A DNA stretch of 47,278 nt from DATARH01 sp963734125 (GTDB lineage Bacteria > Pseudomonadota > Alphaproteobacteria > ATCC43930 > CGMCC-115725): positions 1-47,278 of the forward strand of contig CAVTGB010000037.1 in assembly GCA_963734125.1 (NCBI GenBank). The letters run 5' to 3'. This document shows positions 18,729-27,949 of the stretch, in pieces. The position numbers were made by a program, and so were the translations under genes. Numbering within the stretch: position 1 is the first letter of the stretch; each line of letters opens with the position of its first letter. Under the pieces are notes generated by a model, which saw only the letters and a list, made by a program, of their open reading frames with translations, ran no database searches and was not told the origin of the DNA.

Positions 18729-19025
18729 AAAATGTGGGGAACACTCAAACTAAAGGTTTCGCGTTTGACTCTGCCATGGACTTTTGCTTCGTTGGTAGCG
18801 CCGGAGCTTTTCTGGAAAAGCAATTCCACTGGGACTCCCAGCTGCATCTACCGGGGGGAAAAGCGCGCAGAATCCCCAAAACGGGCGCGGGGATTGTGAC
18901 AAAATATAAAAAACCCTCCTTTGTCATTCCTCAGACGATCACCAAGCCATTGACATCAGTTGTACCGGCCGGTCAGAGGCAGGCCCCAGGCTTGGGCGCT
19001 ATTTCGTGTCAACACCCGGATAATC
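18729..19025. other. Region upstream of ribD without recognised features
   Basis: No gene is supported here. I looked for the conserved FMN (RFN) riboswitch boxes expected before some riboflavin genes and did not find them. A moderately AT-rich patch (18897-18920) could contain a promoter for ribD. Confidence 0.45.
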
Positions 19026-19113
19026 GCCATTGCGAGGAGCGCAAGGACGAAGCAATCTCGACCCGAAAGATCTCTCTTCAACGAGAATCCGCCCCTTCGC
19101 TCGCGATGACGGC
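19026..19113. repeat. REP-like interspersed palindromic repeat
   Basis: The segment begins GCCATTGCGAGGAGCGCAAG and ends TCGCTCGCGATGACGGC, which is an imperfect inverted copy of the beginning. The core GACGAAGCAATCTC is typical of extragenic palindromic repeats in alphaproteobacterial genomes. Its right arm contains the ATG used as the ribD start at 19106. Confidence 0.6.
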
Positions 19114-20248
19114 ATCCGTTCTTGACCTGCGGTTGATGCGCGCGGCGCTTGCCCTGGCCCGGCGCGGGCTGGGCAATGTCTGGCCGAACCCGGCGGTGGG
19201 TTGCGTCGTCGTCCGGGACGGCCGGGTCATTGGCCGCGGCTGGACCCAGCCGGGCGGGCGCCCGCATGCCGAAGCCGAAGCGCTGGCCCGCGCCGGCGGT
19301 GCCGCGCGTGGCGCCACCGCCTATGTCACGCTCGAACCCTGCGGCCATTGGGGCCGGACCCCGCCCTGCGCCGATGCGCTGATCGAAGCCGGCCTCGCCC
19401 GGGTTGTCGTCGCGATCGAAGACCCCGATCCGCGGGTCGCCGGCGGCGGCCTCCAGCGCCTGCGCGCCGCCGGGATTGCCGTCGAAACCGGGCTCTGCGC
19501 CGAGGACGCCGCCGACATCAACGCCGGCTTCCTCACTCGTCTCCGCCTCGGGCGCCCCTTGGTGACGCTGAAGCTGGCAACCTCGCTCGACGGCCGCATC
19601 GCGACGGCGTCCGGCGAGAGCCGCTGGATCACCGGAGAGCCGGCGCGTGAGCGCGCGCACCTGCTGCGCGCCATCCACGACGCGATCCTCGTCGGCACCG
19701 ATACGGTCGTCGCCGACGACCCGCAATTGACCTGCCGCCTGCCGGGGCTCGCTCGGCGTTCGCCGGTGCGGGTCGTCCTCGACCGCCAGTTGCGCGTGCC
19801 CCCCGGCGCACGGGTCTTCGCCGAAGCGCGGCAGACCGCAACCTGGGTGGTAACGCTCGCAGCGGCCCACGAAGCCCGCCAGGAGGCGCTGCGCGAAGCC
19901 GGCGTCGTCGTCATCGCCGCCGCGCCCGACCCCGCCGGACGGATCGACGTCGGGAGCGCGCTCGCCCGCCTCGGCGAGCGTGGCCTCACACGGCTCCTCG
20001 TCGAAGGTGGCGGCCGCCTCGCCGCGGCGCTGTTGCGCGCGGCGCTGGTTGACCGGCTGGTGTGGTTTCACGCGCCCGTTCTCCTCGGCGGCGACGGCAT
20101 CCCGGCAGTCGGCGAACTCGGCCAGGGCCCGCTCTCTGAGATGCCCGGGTTCGAGCGCCTCGCGAGCGAAACCGTGGGACCGGATGTGATGACCACCTTC
20201 CGGGCGCGCCAGATCGAGCCCCCTCACCATTCCCGGGAGATCGCGTGA
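19106..20248 (+). CDS. ribD: Bifunctional riboflavin biosynthesis deaminase/reductase RibD
   Basis: A 380-residue enzyme for two consecutive steps of riboflavin synthesis: deamination of the pyrimidine intermediate, then NADPH-dependent reduction of its ribosyl side chain. The N-terminal deaminase domain has the zinc site HAEAEAL (His54, catalytic Glu56) and EPCGHWGRTPPCAD (Cys79, Cys88). The C-terminal reductase domain shows LKLATSLDGRIATASGESRW, a GTDTVVADDPQLT motif and LLVEGGGRLAAALL. The start at ATG 19106 lies in a REP-like palindrome; ATG 19136 is an alternative that keeps all conserved residues. The stop overlaps the start of the next gene (TGATG), so the two are translationally coupled. 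No other rib genes are seen. Confidence 0.94.
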   Translation: MTASVLDLRLMRAALALARRGLGNVWPNPAVGCVVVRDGRVIGRGWTQPGGRPHAEAEALARAGGAARGATAYVTLEPCGHWGRTPPCADALIEAGLARVVVAIEDPDPRVAGGGLQRLRAAGIAVETGLCAEDAADINAGFLTRLRLGRPLVTLKLATSLDGRIATASGESRWITGEPARERAHLLRAIHDAILVGTDTVVADDPQLTCRLPGLARRSPVRVVLDRQLRVPPGARVFAEARQTATWVVTLAAAHEARQEALREAGVVVIAAAPDPAGRIDVGSALARLGERGLTRLLVEGGGRLAAALLRAALVDRLVWFHAPVLLGGDGIPAVGELGQGPLSEMPGFERLASETVGPDVMTTFRARQIEPPHHSREIA

Positions 20249-21123
20249 TGGAAGCCGCGCACCCCGCGCTGTCCGATGCGGCGCGCGCCTCCTTGATGGA
20301 GGCGGTCGCGCAGATCGGCGGAACCGGCCCGGTGCCGGTCGTCGTCATCTCCAACGCCTACGCCGACTGGCTCGACAACTGGATGTATTACATGGAGGCG
20401 CTGGGGATCGGGCGCTTCCTCGTCGTCGCCACCGATGCTGCGCTGGCGGGCCGCCTCGCGCGGGCCGGCATCCCCGCGGCGCGCTGCGATTTCGCCGGAT
20501 CGACGCTTGGCTTCTGGCTCTATCGGCTGCTGATCTGGGATTTCCTGATCGACCGCGGGATCGACATCATCCAGTCGGACGTCGATGCGATCTGGTTCAA
20601 GAACCCGATCGACAAATACTTCGACGAGTCGAAATACGACCTGGTGTGGACCCAGGGCACGCTGCACCCGAGGCGCATCCTGGCGCACTGGGGGTTTATC
20701 CTCTGCACCGGGTTGTTCTGGGCCAAGGCCGGCGCCGGCACCCGCGCGTTCTTCGCCGCCCTGCGGTCGCGCGCCGCAGCGATTCTGGCGACGACCGATC
20801 AGGCCGTCATCAACCAGCTGCTCTATGACGAGGGCACGACCTGGAATATTGCCGGCGCCCAAAGCTACCCGCTCGACTGGCAGGGGCACCCCTTCACCGG
20901 CTTTGAGGACGTGCTCGAGGGCCACTGTCCGGCGTTCGGGCTGCGCCTGGCGATGCTGCCCTATCGCCTCTTCCCGCGATCGGTGACCCCGGGCGGCGGC
21001 GCCTACGTCAAGCACCTCCAGTTCCCCCGCCCCCCGGGAGAGGATCGCGTGCCCGAGGAGCGTTTGGCGCAGATGCGCGAGGCGGGGTGCTGGATCCTCG
21101 ATCAGCGGCCGACCCGCCTCTGA
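20248..21123 (+). CDS. Nucleotide-diphospho-sugar transferase family protein (PF03407-like)
   Basis: A 291-residue protein whose ATG at 20248 overlaps the ribD stop by one base. Visible features are an N-terminal beta-alpha unit (VPVVVISNAYADWLDNWMYYM), and the acidic motif IIQSDVDAIWFKNP, where the DxD is expected to bind the metal and nucleotide-sugar. A mid-region reads AHWGFILCTGLFWAKAG and TTDQAVINQLLYDEGT. These are hallmarks of the PF03407 (GT77-related) family. Acceptor and donor are unknown. Coupling with ribD is unexpected for a sugar transferase. The gene is intact. Confidence 0.78.
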   Translation: MEAAHPALSDAARASLMEAVAQIGGTGPVPVVVISNAYADWLDNWMYYMEALGIGRFLVVATDAALAGRLARAGIPAARCDFAGSTLGFWLYRLLIWDFLIDRGIDIIQSDVDAIWFKNPIDKYFDESKYDLVWTQGTLHPRRILAHWGFILCTGLFWAKAGAGTRAFFAALRSRAAAILATTDQAVINQLLYDEGTTWNIAGAQSYPLDWQGHPFTGFEDVLEGHCPAFGLRLAMLPYRLFPRSVTPGGGAYVKHLQFPRPPGEDRVPEERLAQMREAGCWILDQRPTRL

Positions 21124-21227
21124 ACCCCCACCAAAGCCGCCCGGCGCTTCCGATCGGACACCCGGTTCCCTTCGCCCGCCGCCGCCGTTAAGCTGTGCCT
21201 CCCCACGCGCTCCGGAACACACCGCCG

Positions 21228-22460
21228 ATGAGCCTGCCGCAAAAATCGTTCGCGCCCGATGCCCCTGCCCGCTCGACGGGGTCCGGGTCGTCGATCTGTC
21301 GCGGCTTGTCGCCGGCAACGCGGTCTCCTCGCAGCTCGCCGATTTCGGCGCCGAAGTCCTGAAGATCGAGGACCCGGTCAAGGGCGACCCGCTGCGCGCC
21401 TGGCAGACCGACGGCGTCAGCGTCCATTGGAAGCTCTATGCCCGCAACAAGAAGAGCGTCGCGCTGTCGCTGCGCGAGGCGCGGGGCCGCGAGTTGCTGC
21501 TCGATCTGGCGGCGTCGAGCGAGGTCCTGATCGAGAATTTCCGCCCCGGCACGCTCGAAAAAATCGGGCTCGGGCCGGCGGTCCTGCACGCGCGCAACCC
21601 GCGCCTCGTCATCGTGCGCGTCTCGGGCTGGGGCCAGGACGGGCCCTACCGCGACCGCCCCGGCTTCGGGACCCTGGTCGAGAGCATGTCGGGTTACGCC
21701 GCGCGCACCGGGTTTGCCGACCGCGAGCCGGTCCTGCCGCCGACCGCGCTCGCCGACATGGTCGCCGGGCTCTATGGCGCCTTTGCCGTCATGGTCGCGC
21801 TGCGCCGGGTCGAGGTCGAGGGCGGCGACGGCCAGATCATCGATCTACCCCTGTTCGACCCGCTCTTCTCGTTCATCGCCACCGAGGCGCCGATCTACAA
21901 CTTGACCGGCGCCGATCCGCCCGCGCACCGGCAGCCGCTCGGAAACGACGAGCCCGCGCAACGTCTTCCGCACCAAAGACGGCCGCTATATCGGCATCTC
22001 CGCCTCGATCCAGGCGATGGCCGAGCGGCTGTTCCGCGCGATCGGCCGAGCGGACATCATCGCCGACCCACGCTTTCGCAACAACACCGACCGGGTCCGG
22101 AACGCCGAGGAATGCGAGGCGCCGATCGTCGAATTCATCGCGGCGCGCACGCTCGATGAGAACATGGCGGCCTTCGCCGCCGCCGAGGTCACCGCCGCGC
22201 CGGTCTACGACATCGACCAGTTTCTCGCCGACCCGCATGTGCTGGCGCGCGAGATCGTCGTCGACGTGCCGGACGCGGAGACCGGCCAGCTCACGATGCA
22301 CAACATCATCCCGCGCCTCTCCGACACCCCCGGCCATCTGCGCCGCCCGGCGCCCGATCTCGGCGAGCACACCGCCGAGATCCTCGGGCAGTTCGGCATC
22401 GACCGCGCGACGCTCGAAGCTCTGGCCCGCGACGGGGTCATCGGGCTTGCCAAGCCCTGA
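21228..22460 (+). pseudogene. CaiB/BaiF family CoA-transferase, two frameshifts
   Basis: A class III CoA-transferase (normally about 400 residues) moves CoA between organic acids. From ATG 21228 (MSLPQKSFAPDAP) one base is missing in a C run near 21260, after which LDGVRVVDLSRLVAGN and QLADFGAEVLKIEDP follow. The middle part includes ENFRPGTLEKIGLG and VSGWGQDGPYRDRPGF. One extra C near 21920 then shifts the frame, and the C-terminal part (SETTSPRNVFRTKDGRY, then NNTDRVRNAEE, VTAAPVYDIDQFLADPH) runs to 22460. Every conserved block is present once the two indels are corrected. The next gene is an HpcH/CitE-like lyase, a common partner in catabolism of dicarboxylic or branched acids. Confidence 0.85.
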
Positions 22461-22474
22461 ACTCCCCTCCCCGT

Positions 22475-22551
22475 GTTCCCGGCGCAGGCCGGGACCCACC
22501 GCGCCGCGCCCGAGACCTGGGGCACCATGGGTCCCGGCCTGCGCCGGGAAC
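22475..22551. repeat. Perfect 24-bp inverted repeat, possible terminator or interspersed palindrome
   Basis: The arms 22475-22498 and 22528-22551 are exact reverse complements separated by 29 bp. Each arm is itself a small palindrome around CCCGGC-GCAG-GCCGGG. It lies 14 bp after the CoA-transferase stop and 43 bp before the next start. It is not followed by a T run, so a mobile interspersed repeat is as likely as a terminator. Confidence 0.8.
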
Positions 22552-22594
22552 GCGGTGGGCGCGGCAGGAACGAAACAACGATAGGGCCTGGACG

Positions 22595-23516
22595 ATGACC
22601 CAAGACCTACCCGTATGGCGCTCGATGCTGTTTGTGCCGGTGACGCAGCGCCGCTTTGTCGAGGGTGCGGCGCGGCGCGGGGCCGATGCGATCATCCTCG
22701 ACCTCGAAGACAGCGTCGCCGCCGTCCGAGAAGGAGCGCGCGCGCACGCTGGTGCCCGAGGCCGCGGGAATCGTGTCGCGCAAGGCGGCGCCGATGTCGT
22801 CGTCCGCATCAACCGTCCCTTGCGCATGGCGGTGCGCGACATCGAGGCGGCGGTCGGGCCGGGGGTCCTGGCGCTGGCGCTCCCCAAGATCGACAGCGCC
22901 GAGCATGTCCGCTCCTCGCCGAGATCGTCGACGAGGTCGAGGCCGAGCGCGGCATGGCGCTCGGCACCACGCGGCTCATCGCGATGGTCGAGACCGACCG
23001 CGGCCTTCTTCCGCATCGCCGAGATCGCCCGCGCCCATCCCGCGCCTCTGCGCGCTCAACCTCGGGGCCGAGGATTTCGCCACCTCGGCCGGGATCCTGC
23101 CCGAGCCCGAGGCGCTCTCGATGCCGAAGCAGACCGCGGTCTTCGCCGCCCGCGCCGCCGGCATCATGCCGATGGGGTTTATCGGCTCGATCGCCGAGTT
23201 CCACGATCTCGACGCCTTCCGCGAGACGATCCGCCGCTCGCGCCGCTTCGGCTTTATCGGCGCCAGCGTCATCCATCCGAGCCAGGTCGCGATCCTCAAC
23301 GAGGAGTTCCGCCCGAGCGCGGCAGAGGTCGATCACGCCAGCCGCGTCGTCGCCGCCTATGACAAGGCGCTCGCCGAAGGGGTCGGCGCCGTCACCGTCG
23401 ACGGCAGGATGATCGACGTGCCGGTCGTCGAGCGCGCCCAACTCCTGCTCGAGCGCGAGGCCGCGATCGCCGCCCGCGAGGCGAGGAAGCAGGCGGCAGT
23501 CGCGCCGCCCGGTTGA
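22595..23516 (+). pseudogene. HpcH/HpaI aldolase / CitE-like CoA-ester lyase, five frameshifts
   Basis: Conserved blocks of a roughly 300-residue CitE-like lyase, which cleaves malyl-, citramalyl- or similar CoA esters, occur in order but in changing frames. They are RSMLFVPVTQRRFVEGAARR with AIILDLEDSV; EKERARTLVPEAAGIVSRK; ADVVVRINRPLRMAVRDIE; LLAEIVDEVEAERGMALG with LIAMVETDRG; FFRIAEIARAHP; and LCALNLGAEDFATSAGILPE to the end. Shifts lie near 22727, 22785, 22912, 23005 and 23040; the last 470 bp are uninterrupted (MGFIGSIAEFHDLDAFRE, IHPSQVAILNEEF). Five indels in about 315 bp is far denser than elsewhere in the window. As written it cannot give a functional protein. Confidence 0.82.
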
Positions 23517-23539
23517 ACGCCGGCCGGTTTACGCCGCGC

Positions 23540-24010
23540 TTACTTGGCCGGGGTCAGCTCATAGCGGTCCATCGCCAATTCGATCGACTCGTCCCAGCCG
23601 CGCTGGCGAACGTCGAAATGGACCGCATCGGGGCCGAGGTACTTGAGGTTGACCAAGTCGCTCGGCGGGCCCATCGGCTCGCGCTGCCGTGGCTCCCGGT
23701 GCTCCATCGGCACCGGCTGGACCCCGGCCGCCTTCAGCTCCGCCTCGGTCTTGACGATGTCGTCGACCTGGAAGCCGATGTGGTGGATGCCGCGCAGATC
23801 GGATGACTGCCCCGGTCCGAGCTTGGGCGCATCGCCCGTGCCGTATTTGAGGATCGCGAAATAGATGTAGCCGTCGCTCAGCCACACGCCCTTCTCGCCG
23901 GTGTCGGTCGGCCGCCGGTAGAGCTCGGTCAGGCCGAAATGCTCCTTGTAGAATTCGGCGGTCTTCGCCGGATCGTCGGTCACTAACGCGATATGCTTGA
24001 TGCGAGCCAT
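23540..24010 (-). CDS. VOC (glyoxalase/dioxygenase superfamily) protein
   Basis: An intact 156-residue protein built of two beta-alpha-beta-beta-beta modules. The first begins MARIKHIALVTDDPAKTAEF (His6 as a likely metal ligand). The second has RGIHHIGFQVDDIVKTEAEL and ends KYLGPDAVHFDVRQRGWDES. The family includes glyoxalases, extradiol dioxygenases and methylmalonyl-CoA epimerases; the substrate cannot be fixed. It is convergent with the lyase relic and transcribed in the same direction as the MFS gene upstream, 87 bp away. A role in the same catabolic cluster is plausible. Confidence 0.85.
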   Translation of the reverse strand: MARIKHIALVTDDPAKTAEFYKEHFGLTELYRRPTDTGEKGVWLSDGYIYFAILKYGTGDAPKLGPGQSSDLRGIHHIGFQVDDIVKTEAELKAAGVQPVPMEHREPRQREPMGPPSDLVNLKYLGPDAVHFDVRQRGWDESIELAMDRYELTPAK

Positions 24011-24097
24011 CCGCCATCTCCCTCAGTAAATCCACGCGACAACAACGCCGAGTCCGCTGTGTAGGCTGCCACCCGGGCGAGCGTCAAGAGCACAAGG

Positions 24098-25507
24098 CTA
24101 ATGGGCGATTGCCTCCAATTCCAGGCGGTTGGTGCGCGGTCCTAAGGCCGCGACCGACACGATCACGACGGCCATGCACGCCGCAACGAAGACGAAGACG
24201 CCGGCAACACCGAAATTGCGCAGGAAGAAGGCCACCATGAACCCGACCAGGATGCCGCTGAGCCGGCTCCACGAATAGACAAAGCCGACGGCGCGGGCGC
24301 GGATCCGCGTCGGGTACAGCTCGGACTGGTAATTGTGCAGCGAATAGGCGAGCCAGCCGGTCGACATCGACAGGCACGTGCCGAGCACGATCAGCGCAAA
24401 GGGCGAGCTCTGGTAGCCGAACACAATGCCGAACACCGCGATCGCGAAACACGAGCCGCAGACCTGCCATTTGCGCTCCATGCGGTCGGCGAACAGCATG
24501 TTGATGAACGGCCAGGCAAAACCGGCGACCTTGATGATGAAGCCGTATTCAAGGCTCTGGGTCACGTGAATGCCCTTGGCGATCAACAGCGTCGGCACCC
24601 ACGCAAAGAAGCCGTAGAACCCGACGGTCTGGAAGAAATTGAACAGCATCAGCATGATGGTCCGAGTGCGGTATTGCGCGTTGAAGATCTCGGCCAGCGA
24701 GCCCTTGCGCGTGTCATGCGGCTGGGGGCGCTCGGGCGGCGGCAGGGGACGGCCGTATTCTCGCACGACGCGCGCTTCGATCCGCGCCATGACCTGCTCG
24801 GCCTCCGCCATCCGGCCCTGCTGCGCGAGCCACCGCGGACTCTCGGGCAGGCCAAGGCGGACAATCCAAACGACGATGGCGGCGAGCGAGCTGACGCCGA
24901 CGACCCAGCGCCAGCCGTCGATGCCCAGCGGCGCCGTCGGCACCAGCTGCCAGGCGAGGAAATAGGCGAATGGCCCGGCGATCGCGCTGATCGCGAGCAG
25001 AAACGCAAATGCCTTGCCGCGCGCCATTTTCGGCACCAGCTCCGACAGGTAGGCATCGACCGTTACAAGCTCGACGCCGAGCCCGATCGTCGCGATGAAG
25101 CGCCACAGGTTCAGCCCGAAGGCGTCGTTCTGGAACGCCATCACAAAGCTGGCGGTGCCGTACCACAACAGCGAAAAGGCGAAGATACGGCGCCGGCCGA
25201 AGCGGTCGGCGACGTAGGAAAACATGATTGTTCCGACAAACATCCCGGCGAACAGCGCGGCGATGAAGCCGGCCAGCCCGGTCGTCCCGAACAGGCCGGG
25301 CGTCGTCGGGGTGATGATTTTGGCCTGGAACAGTCCGGGCGCCAGCGTCGCCGTCAGCTCCAGCGCCAGCGAATTGAAAAACCCGCCGAGCGACACCAGC
25401 GCCGCCATGATCCAGATCGTGCTCGTCATCGGCAAGCGGTCAAGCCGGGCAGTCACCATTTCGGCCGGTGTGGCCGTCCAGCCAGCCGTATCGGTTGCAA
25501 TCGTCAT
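24098..25507 (-). CDS. MFS transporter (sugar/metabolite:H+ symporter type)
   Basis: A 469-residue inner-membrane carrier with 12 predicted membrane helices. The MFS motif between helices 2 and 3 reads VADRFGRRRIFAFSL. The helix 4-5 region has WRFIATIGLGVELVTVDAYL, followed by ELVPKMARGKAFAF, and the half-way motif is LPESPRWLAQQGRMAEAE. The arrangement and the RIRARAVGF motif near the C-terminus match the metabolite/aromatic-acid carriers related to the sugar-porter family. The start at ATG 25507 (MTIATDTAG) is preferred over a codon six residues upstream. It lies between the VOC gene and the divergent TPP enzyme gene, which suggests uptake of a substrate for this catabolic group. Confidence 0.9.
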   Translation of the reverse strand: MTIATDTAGWTATPAEMVTARLDRLPMTSTIWIMAALVSLGGFFNSLALELTATLAPGLFQAKIITPTTPGLFGTTGLAGFIAALFAGMFVGTIMFSYVADRFGRRRIFAFSLLWYGTASFVMAFQNDAFGLNLWRFIATIGLGVELVTVDAYLSELVPKMARGKAFAFLLAISAIAGPFAYFLAWQLVPTAPLGIDGWRWVVGVSSLAAIVVWIVRLGLPESPRWLAQQGRMAEAEQVMARIEARVVREYGRPLPPPERPQPHDTRKGSLAEIFNAQYRTRTIMLMLFNFFQTVGFYGFFAWVPTLLIAKGIHVTQSLEYGFIIKVAGFAWPFINMLFADRMERKWQVCGSCFAIAVFGIVFGYQSSPFALIVLGTCLSMSTGWLAYSLHNYQSELYPTRIRARAVGFVYSWSRLSGILVGFMVAFFLRNFGVAGVFVFVAACMAVVIVSVAALGPRTNRLELEAIAH

Positions 25508-25742
25508 CGCACGCGTTTCCCCCACCTGATGCCCTGCGCGGCTGGTTTCTCCTGCCGGCCTCCAAGCATGCCGACAAGCCTATCGAGGGAGGAGCGCATC
25601 TTTTGCAACCGTCGGCAGCAAATCCCCGTCCCCGCCCAAATATGCCGGACGGGTGCATTCCCCGTCGCCGCGGCACCGCATCGGTGGCAGTCTAGCGGGG
25701 GGAGCGCATTGCGGCTCGAACTGAGGTGCGGAGGACACGGGG

Positions 25743-27434
25743 ATGAGCGACCAGGGCACGATGAACGGCGCCGAATGGCTGGCGCGGGCATTGGCGGGGA
25801 CCGGCATGAGCCACGTTTTCTTCGTCGAATCGGTGCTGCGCCGCACGCTCCTCGAATTGGGCGATCTGGGGGTGAAGCCGATCCTGGCGCATTCGGAAAA
25901 AGCGGCGGCCTACATGGCCGACGCCTACGCCCGGGTCAGTGGGCGGCCGGGGGTGTGCATGGCGCAATCGGTCGGCGCCGCCAATCTCGCCTCGGGGCTC
26001 CAGGATGCCTGGCTCGGCCGCAGCCCGGTGATCGCCTTGACCGGCCACAAGGAGCCTTCGTTCCAGCACCGCAATTCCTACCAGGAGATCGCCCACGCAC
26101 CGTTGTTCTCGGCGGTGACGAAATTTTCGAGCCCGGTCTATTCGACGAGCGAGCTGCCGCGTCTGTTGCGCCATGCCTGGCGCGCCGCGCTCTCCGAGAC
26201 GCCGCGCCCGACGCATCTCGACTTCAACGGGCTGCAGGGCGATGTCATCGAACTCGGCCAGACCACCGAGCCGCCGGTCATCGAGACCGACGCGCGACCG
26301 ATCCCGGTGCACCGGCCGGTCGCCGACGAGCGCGACATCGAACGTGCCGCCGCGCTCCTCGTCGGCGCCCGCCGCCTCGCCATCGTCGCCGGCGACGCCG
26401 CCGCCGCCTCGGGGGCCGGGGCGGAAGTCCTCGCGCTCGCCGAGGCCCTCGCCGCACCGGTCGCCACCACGCTCGGGGCGCGCGGGCTGATCCCGACCCG
26501 GCACCGCCTCTCGGCCGGGGTTGCCGGCAGCTATTCGGCGCCGCCGGCCAACCGCATCGTCTGCGGCGCCGACATGGTGCTGTTCATCGGCTGCGACACC
26601 GGCGACCAGGTGACGCTCAATTGGCGGGTGCCGGGAATCGCCACGAGGATCGTGCAGATCGAGGCCGACCCGTTGGAAATCGGGCGCAGCTATCCGAACA
26701 CGACCGGTCTGGTCGGCGACCCCAAGGCGACGCTGGCGCGCCTCAACCAGATTGTCGGCCGGCCGGCGCGCGATTCCGGCTTTGCCGAGGAGGCGGCGCG
26801 GATCGTCGCCGATTGGCGTGCGAGCATGGCCGCGTTCGTCGAAAAGAACACCGCGCCGATCAGCGTCGAGCGGCTCTGCGCCGAAGTCACCCGCGCCTTG
26901 CCGGCCGACGGCATTCTCGTCGCCGACACCGGCTATTCCGGGATCTGGACCGGCACGATGATCGATTTGAACGGCGCCGGACAGGGCTACCAGCGCGCGG
27001 CCGGCTCGCTCGGCTGGTCGTTCCCGGCGTCACTCGGGGCGACCTGCGCGGCCGGTCCGCGCAAGGTGGTGTGCTTCACCGGCGACGGCGGGTTCTACTA
27101 TCACCTCGCCGAACTGGAGACGGCGCGCCGCTGCAACATCCCGGTCACCGTCATCGTCAACAACAATTCCGGGTTTGGCCAAAACCTGACCGGAGTGCGC
27201 CGGGTGTCGGGCAACCGGCCGGGGCGTGGCGAAGAGCTGATCCGCTTCGGACCGACCGATTTCACCGCCGTCGCGCGCAGTTTCGGGGTGCGCGGCATCC
27301 GGGTCGAACAGCCGCAGGACATCGCGCCAGCGCTCTCCCAGGCGCTGGCCGCAGACGCGCCGGTCCTCGTCGATGTCGTCACCGATCTCGAGCCGCGCGC
27401 CCCCGAAGCCTGGGCGCCGCCGGCGCTGCGCTGA
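25743..27434 (+). CDS. Thiamine-diphosphate-dependent enzyme (acetolactate synthase-like)
   Basis: A 563-residue intact enzyme with the three-domain layout of the acetolactate synthase/benzoylformate decarboxylase family. The cofactor-activating Glu52 lies in AHSEKAAAYMADAYARVSG. A central domain spans about 190-335. The ThDP/Mg motif runs from GDGGF (447-451) to NNNSGFG (473-479). Substrate could be a 2-oxo acid or an oxalyl-CoA-type compound. Nothing indicates true valine/isoleucine synthesis: no small regulatory subunit follows, and the sequence is far from IlvB in the substrate region. A good ribosome-binding site (GGAGGA) precedes ATG 25743. It is divergent from the MFS carrier. Confidence 0.87.
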   Translation: MSDQGTMNGAEWLARALAGTGMSHVFFVESVLRRTLLELGDLGVKPILAHSEKAAAYMADAYARVSGRPGVCMAQSVGAANLASGLQDAWLGRSPVIALTGHKEPSFQHRNSYQEIAHAPLFSAVTKFSSPVYSTSELPRLLRHAWRAALSETPRPTHLDFNGLQGDVIELGQTTEPPVIETDARPIPVHRPVADERDIERAAALLVGARRLAIVAGDAAAASGAGAEVLALAEALAAPVATTLGARGLIPTRHRLSAGVAGSYSAPPANRIVCGADMVLFIGCDTGDQVTLNWRVPGIATRIVQIEADPLEIGRSYPNTTGLVGDPKATLARLNQIVGRPARDSGFAEEAARIVADWRASMAAFVEKNTAPISVERLCAEVTRALPADGILVADTGYSGIWTGTMIDLNGAGQGYQRAAGSLGWSFPASLGATCAAGPRKVVCFTGDGGFYYHLAELETARRCNIPVTVIVNNNSGFGQNLTGVRRVSGNRPGRGEELIRFGPTDFTAVARSFGVRGIRVEQPQDIAPALSQALAADAPVLVDVVTDLEPRAPEAWAPPALR

Positions 27435-27552
27435 GTGCGATCGGGCGGGGCGCTTCGCGCTTGCGAGGCGCAATCCCACCGCACGGCGTCGCCGGGTCGC
27501 GATCCCGTTGGCTAACCGCGGGCCATGGCGCGAGCATACTCGGCGAAATTGC

Positions 27553-27834
27553 TTAGGGGATGGGACCGCGATGCGGCCTTGCCGCTGTGGACGCGGTTTT
27601 GTCGGCGACTTTCGGGTTGGCAACCGGCGCGACGATCGGCGCGTGCGAGATTGCCGGGGATTTCGTGAACTTCTGTGTAAATACATCGATTAGTTGGTTC
27701 AATGTGTCCAAATCGGCCCGCTCGGCCTCCAAGGTTTGGCTCTCTGCTGCATGCCTCGCAAGAATTTCACAGCGGCGAACCATGAGATCCAGTCGTGCCT
27801 GGTCGACATCGGTTTTCTTTAGAATATTCCGCAT
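27553..27834 (-). CDS. Hypothetical protein
   Basis: A 93-residue frame starting at ATG 27834 behind AAGGTG; an upstream GTG at 27873 would add 13 residues. The first 60 residues are charged and predicted helical (KKTDVDQARLDLMVRRCEIL, LDTLNQLIDVFTQKF), possibly a coiled coil. The tail is Ala/Pro/Lys-rich and disordered. I do not recognise a family. The surrounding codon use is less biased than in neighbouring genes. Confidence 0.42.
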   Translation of the reverse strand: MRNILKKTDVDQARLDLMVRRCEILARHAAESQTLEAERADLDTLNQLIDVFTQKFTKSPAISHAPIVAPVANPKVADKTASTAARPHRGPIP

Positions 27835-27949
27835 CTTAACACCTTGCCGGTCGTCAGGGTTGAATTTGCGCACAACTCGGAACAGGCACGAGCGCGTCGG
27901 ACCGCGTGAAATATGCCGTCCATAAAGGTTCTGGTCAGCGATCCGTGCG

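Noticed and set aside
18729..19105. FMN riboswitch upstream of ribD
   Set aside because: The conserved RFN boxes could not be found by eye; the region instead contains a REP-like palindrome.
18956..20230. A 424-codon minus-strand frame opposite ribD
   Set aside because: Antisense to a well-conserved ribD; rich in Gly, Asp and Arg with no motif.
24335..27556. A 1073-codon plus-strand open frame
   Set aside because: It runs antisense through the MFS gene and in the wrong frame through the TPP enzyme gene. Its composition (Arg/Gln/Asp-rich) is that of a GC-rich shadow, and no domain is recognisable.
27030..27686. A minus-strand 218-codon frame overlapping the end of the TPP enzyme gene
   Set aside because: Overlaps a conserved cofactor-binding region on the other strand and shows no family resemblance.
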